A DNA stretch of 10,818 bases from JANXSF01 sp043755435 (lineage in GTDB: Bacteria > Acidobacteriota > Terriglobia > Bryobacterales > Bryobacteraceae), in the NCBI GenBank assembly GCA_043755435.1, contig JAYUSZ010000211.1, forward strand, positions 1 through 10,818. The letters run 5' to 3'. Below are positions 7,988-10,818 of this stretch, piece by piece (the stretch's first letter is position 1; every line of letters begins with the position of its first letter). The notes beneath the pieces are model-generated. The model was not told the DNA's origin. It saw only the letters and a program-made list of their open reading frames with translations, and did no database searches. A program made the translations under genes and the position numbers.

Positions 7988-8171
7988 TAGTATGTGAAAT
8001 CCTACGAGAAGAGTACAGGCTGGTTGTGCGTTCGCATAGATTACAGTGGTTCCGGCACTTGGGCCACCTTCCCGCTGAAAAGTACTGGTTACTTGACAGT
8101 ATTCGCTTCTCATCCAAAGTTGTGCGGAAGGTACCATAGGATCCAGAGAGCCCAAACAGTAGAATTCTGAT
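7988..8171. promoter_or_regulatory. divergent intergenic region, probable promoters for both units
   Basis: This 184-bp gap separates the leftward synthesis/export unit from the rightward hydrolase pair, so both promoters should lie here. TTGACA at 8093-8098 on the plus strand is a perfect -35 hexamer. The expected -10 position (about 8115-8121, CAAAGTT) is a poor match. On the minus strand TAATCT sits at about 8044-8039 but lacks a good -35. No clear operator repeat was found by eye. The location is secure; individual promoter elements are weak. Confidence 0.4.
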
Positions 8172-9668
8172 GTGGCTACTATACTCTTTCGCTTCGCACT
8201 TATCCTTATCACCCTTCATTCCTTAAATGCCCAGAACGCCATTTGGCAGCCCCCCCAACAAGTGGACTGGCAGTGGCAGCTTACTGGGGAAATTGATCTT
8301 TCTGTAGATGCTGCTGTTTTTGATGTGGATCTGTTCAACGTGACTAAGGCCACTGTTGACGCAATTCATGCGAAGGGAGCAAAAGCCATTTGTTATGTAA
8401 GCGTTGGAACATTTGAACCATGGCGCCCCGACGCTGCAAGTTTTCCTGCTGCAGTAAAGGGGAAAACACTGGGGGACTTTCCAGATGAAACCTGGCTGGA
8501 TATTCGCCGCCTGGATGTGTTGGGACCTATCATGGAAGCGCGCTTTGATCTTTGCAAAGCCAAGGGATTTGATGCAGTTGAACCAGATAACGTAGACGGC
8601 TATACAAACAAAAGCGGCTTTCCGTTAACCGCTGCCGATCAACTGAAATTCAACAAGTTCCTGGCTACCGCCGCCCATGCCCGTGGCCTATCAGTTGGAC
8701 TTAAGAACGATTTGGATCAAATCCAAGAACTGGTGGGTGTCTTCGATTGGGCATTGAATGAACAGTGCTTTCAATATCAAGAGTGCGGATTACTTAGGCC
8801 TTTTACCGATGTCGGCAAAGCCGTATTTACCGTTGAGTATAAACTGGGTTCGGAAACCTTCTGCCCACAAGCAAATGCGCTGAACTTCAATACCTTGCGT
8901 AAGAATTTGGTTCTTGATGCTTACCGTGTGGCCTGCCGGAAGGCGCAAGTTGAAGCTCCTTCGGTAAAAGCGATTGTAAACGCTGCAAGCTATGCTGGTG
9001 CAGGAGTTGCCCCGGGAAGTCTGGTCACTATTTTTGGAACGGCGATGGGTCCATCGGCCGTTCAAACCATGAAGATCACCCCAGCAGGTTCGGTGGATTC
9101 TACCTTAGACAACACACGAATCTTATGGGATGGGGTGCAATCGCCGATCATATACTTAAGCTCAGGTCAGGCGGCAGTATCCGTACCTTACAGTACCGGA
9201 GGCAAAGGAAAGATTGATGTCCAAATTGAACGGAACGGCGTTCGCTCAGCAACCTTCAAAGTTGATATCGCCGCAGCATCGCCGGGAATTTTCACTTCAG
9301 CAGGCACAGGGACGGGTCAGGCCGCAATGCTGAATCAGAATGGCACGTTAAATGGCGTGGGGAAAACGGCGAAGGTTGGCGATATCGTGGTGTTCTATGC
9401 GACGGGCGAAGGGCAAACCTCACCCGGTGGCTTGGATGGTGTCATTACTGGAAGCACGTTAAGTAAGCCAGTGCTGCCGGTGAAAGTGGAAATTGGCGGG
9501 CGTGCGGCGGAAGTACTTTATGCAGGTAGCGCTCCTGGAATCGTAGCAGGAGTGATGCAGGTGAATGTGCGGGTTCCGGCGGTGAGCGTGTCGAACTCGG
9601 TACCAGTGATTCTAACGGTGGGGACTCAAACAAGCCAAGGTGGAGTAACCATGGCGGTTGGGCAATGA
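8172..9668 (+). CDS. secreted GH114 endo-alpha-1,4-polygalactosaminidase with Solibacter-type C-terminal domain (TIGR03437)
   Basis: Probable secreted hydrolase that cuts alpha-1,4-linked galactosamine polymers. The 498-residue product has a Sec signal peptide (R7, hydrophobic 8-18, LNAQ), a GH114 TIM barrel (about 31-255) and a Solibacter-type C-terminal domain (about 264-498, starting SVKAIVNAASY). GH114 hallmarks are AKAICYVSVGTFEPW (70-84), WLDIR (108-112), FDAVEPDNVDGY (133-144) and ALNEQCFQY (194-202). Candidate nucleophile and acid/base are D139 and E197. They are 58 residues apart, the same spacing I recall for D189/E247 of Aspergillus Ega3. The C-terminal domain is found on many secreted Solibacter proteins and its role is unknown, perhaps surface attachment. 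The start must be GTG 8172: an in-frame TAG lies at 8160-8162 and no ATG precedes the signal peptide. There is no clear ribosome-binding site. The stop overlaps the next gene by ATGA. Encoded divergently from the deacetylase/exporter genes, it would trim or release the polymer. Confidence 0.88.
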   Translation: MATILFRFALILITLHSLNAQNAIWQPPQQVDWQWQLTGEIDLSVDAAVFDVDLFNVTKATVDAIHAKGAKAICYVSVGTFEPWRPDAASFPAAVKGKTLGDFPDETWLDIRRLDVLGPIMEARFDLCKAKGFDAVEPDNVDGYTNKSGFPLTAADQLKFNKFLATAAHARGLSVGLKNDLDQIQELVGVFDWALNEQCFQYQECGLLRPFTDVGKAVFTVEYKLGSETFCPQANALNFNTLRKNLVLDAYRVACRKAQVEAPSVKAIVNAASYAGAGVAPGSLVTIFGTAMGPSAVQTMKITPAGSVDSTLDNTRILWDGVQSPIIYLSSGQAAVSVPYSTGGKGKIDVQIERNGVRSATFKVDIAAASPGIFTSAGTGTGQAAMLNQNGTLNGVGKTAKVGDIVVFYATGEGQTSPGGLDGVITGSTLSKPVLPVKVEIGGRAAEVLYAGSAPGIVAGVMQVNVRVPAVSVSNSVPVILTVGTQTSQGGVTMAVGQ

Positions 9669-10780
9669 TGACGCGGCGGCAGTTACTTGCTGCGTTTCCA
9701 ATAACTAGTTATGCAGCAACCAAAGGGGCTTTGCCAAAAGGCAAGCCCCTGGTCGCATTTCATTATCAGGCCAGCTTTAGCCCACAGGCGTTGAATTGGT
9801 ATACAAGTTTCCAACACTTGGTAACTGGTGCGATTTTGGATGACAGAACTTCCGATTCGCTTCGCGTCAACAGCACCAAGCTAATTGCCTATGAATGGTC
9901 ATCGGGATTTTATACGGGGGATGCAATTTCGGCTCCGCTGGATTGGCAGGCTCAGGTTACGGCAAAGCGTAAAGATTGGTTGTTGACGCCCAAACCCTTG
10001 ACTGGCGCTGCTGCCGAGGGTGGGCGCGTTGCCGAGTGGTACAACTTTGCCAACCCTGAATTGCGCAAAGTGCGGGCGCAATTCCTGGCAGCTCGGCAGC
10101 ACAAGGCTGGGTACGATGGTTACTTTTTCGATACTGTCGGCATAGAGCAGATTCCCGAACCGGCGAAGAGGGCTTTTGCCTCGCAACATCCAGGGCTGGA
10201 CTATAACGTTGGCCAGGGAGAGTTTTTCAGGGAACTGCGCAAGGCCATGCCGGGGAAGATCATTTTTCTGAATCAAGGCTTTCGTCACGCCGATGCGCTG
10301 CTGCCACACGCTGATTTCGACCTCAGCGAGAGTTACTTTACGCACATTGAAGGCCAGGCTGGTACCGCTCTGCGACCATGGGACAGTACGGCGAAACCGT
10401 GGGAGGCGATTAAGACGCCGATGGCGCAACTGGTTCTGCCAGCGGCGAAAAAGTATCCGCATGTTCGGTTTGTGCACGTAAACTATGCTTCTGCTGGTGC
10501 GGCGCTTACCGAGAAAGCAGCGCAACATGGTTTTGTGGGCGCGAAACTTTATGGACATGATGCGTACTTGATTGTCCCTGGTTCGCCTGGGTCGGAGGAA
10601 AGCCCGGTGTATGCGCAGGATCTGGGTCGTCCAATGGGCCAGATTATTGAAGAGCCTGGAATGGTTGGGCGGGAGTATGAGAGGGCTGTTGTTGGGTATC
10701 GGTTTGGAACGGGCAAGCTGCAATTTTCAGGAGTTGGGGTGCCAGCTTCGATGGGTTCGTTCATTGTGCAGAAGCGCTAG
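9665..10780 (+). CDS. exported GH114-like TIM-barrel glycoside hydrolase (putative)
   Basis: Probable second polysaccharide hydrolase. The 371-residue product begins MMTRRQLLAAF, a twin-arginine-type leader with cleavage likely near SYA-A (about 17). By eye it aligns with the GH114 protein encoded just upstream: KLIAYEWSSGF (72-82) with KAICYVSVGTF, AEWYNFANPEL (123-133) with ETWLDIRRLDV, GYDGYFFDTVG (149-159) with GFDAVEPDNVD, and LNQGF...ADFDLSESYFTH (202-227) with LKNDL...FDWALNEQCFQY. This places D156 and E222 at the GH114 nucleophile and acid/base positions. It lacks the Solibacter C-terminal domain and has about 100 extra residues after the barrel core. The exact family (GH114, GH166 as in PelA, or an unnamed relative) cannot be settled by eye. 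ATG 9665 gives a 4-bp ATGA overlap with the upstream gene, so translation is coupled; ATG 9668 is the alternative start. No good ribosome-binding site is visible. Confidence 0.62.
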   Translation: MMTRRQLLAAFPITSYAATKGALPKGKPLVAFHYQASFSPQALNWYTSFQHLVTGAILDDRTSDSLRVNSTKLIAYEWSSGFYTGDAISAPLDWQAQVTAKRKDWLLTPKPLTGAAAEGGRVAEWYNFANPELRKVRAQFLAARQHKAGYDGYFFDTVGIEQIPEPAKRAFASQHPGLDYNVGQGEFFRELRKAMPGKIIFLNQGFRHADALLPHADFDLSESYFTHIEGQAGTALRPWDSTAKPWEAIKTPMAQLVLPAAKKYPHVRFVHVNYASAGAALTEKAAQHGFVGAKLYGHDAYLIVPGSPGSEESPVYAQDLGRPMGQIIEEPGMVGREYERAVVGYRFGTGKLQFSGVGVPASMGSFIVQKR

Positions 10781-10818
10781 AAAAAACCCGGAAAAAACCC
10801 GGGGACAGCCCGCGTGTT
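10781..10818 (+). repeat. two 11-bp tandem units AAAAAACCCGG followed by GGACAGCCCGCG
   Basis: Immediately after the stop of the last gene, AAAAAACCCGG occurs at 10781-10791 and again at 10792-10802, followed by GGACAGCCCGCG. The GGGGACAG core resembles short intergenic repeats that I recall near IS200-like REP-associated transposases (RAYT) in Acidobacteria and other phyla; that is recollection, not a search. It could mark the edge of a mobile or repeat-bounded segment. It has no hairpin within the visible part. The window ends 16 bp later. Confidence 0.45.

Noticed and set aside
7988..8212. N-terminal extension of the first deacetylase by 75 residues up to 8212.
   Set aside because: The extension has no leader features, overlaps the start of the divergent GH114 gene and would bury a clear signal peptide that begins at the ATG at 7987.
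8170..8226. Short ORF (ATG at 8170, 18 codons) overlapping the GTG start of the GH114 gene in another frame, as a possible leader peptide.
   Set aside because: No ribosome-binding site, and the overlap alone is expected by chance; nothing in the peptide suggests attenuation.
9899..10723. A 274-codon open frame on the minus strand opposite the second hydrolase.
   Set aside because: The translation is Arg/Pro-rich without recognisable motifs, while the plus-strand frame has a leader and GH114-like motifs.
1..10818. tRNA, rRNA, CRISPR arrays, insertion sequences or prophage genes.
   Set aside because: Apart from the short tandem repeat at the right edge, I saw no repeat-spacer pattern, transposase motif or structural RNA signature; nearly all of the window is covered by the seven genes.

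Overview
The window looks like chromosomal DNA of an Acidobacteriota member from the Solibacter/Bryobacter lineage. The best clue is the C-terminal part of the secreted protein at 8172-9668. From about residue 264 it has the 'IVNAASY...APGSLVTIFG' opening and later blocks of the domain known as TIGR03437, which is typical of Solibacter-like genomes. The export genes (TolC-like plus HlyD-like) show a Gram-negative envelope.

Layout: seven genes lie in two divergent transcription units that face away from a 184-bp gap at 7988-8171. Leftward (minus strand), in transcription order, are: a secreted Agd3/CE18-like polysaccharide deacetylase (7987-5903), a TolC-like outer-membrane channel (5796-4570), a second Agd3/CE18-like deacetylase (4538-2511), an HlyD-type periplasmic adaptor (2356-1241) and a PelF-type family 4 glycosyltransferase that runs off the left edge (1238-1). 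Rightward (plus strand) are a secreted GH114-type endo-alpha-1,4-polygalactosaminidase fused to the Solibacter-type C-terminal domain (8172-9668) and, overlapping it by ATGA, a probable GH114-related TIM-barrel hydrolase with a twin-arginine leader (9665-10780). The only non-coding structures I can support are a strong hairpin between the first two leftward genes, a hairpin overlapping the hlyD ribosome-binding site, and a short repeat at the right edge.

Reading: each enzyme points to the same chemistry, a cationic, partly deacetylated, alpha-1,4-linked galactosamine-containing exopolysaccharide. PelF makes Pel in Pseudomonas. Agd3 (CE18) deacetylates galactosaminogalactan (GAG) in Aspergillus. 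Ega3 (GH114) cuts that same polymer, and the PelA hydrolase domain does so for Pel. I propose that this is a bacterial GAG/Pel-like biosynthesis locus. In it the polymer is made by the PelF-like enzyme, exported through an HlyD-TolC conduit in place of the PelB/PelC route, deacetylated by two CE18-like paralogues, and trimmed by two divergently encoded GH114-like hydrolases. The gene calls rest on visible motifs. The integrated system is inference, and the missing inner-membrane partner and precursor genes would be expected left of position 1.
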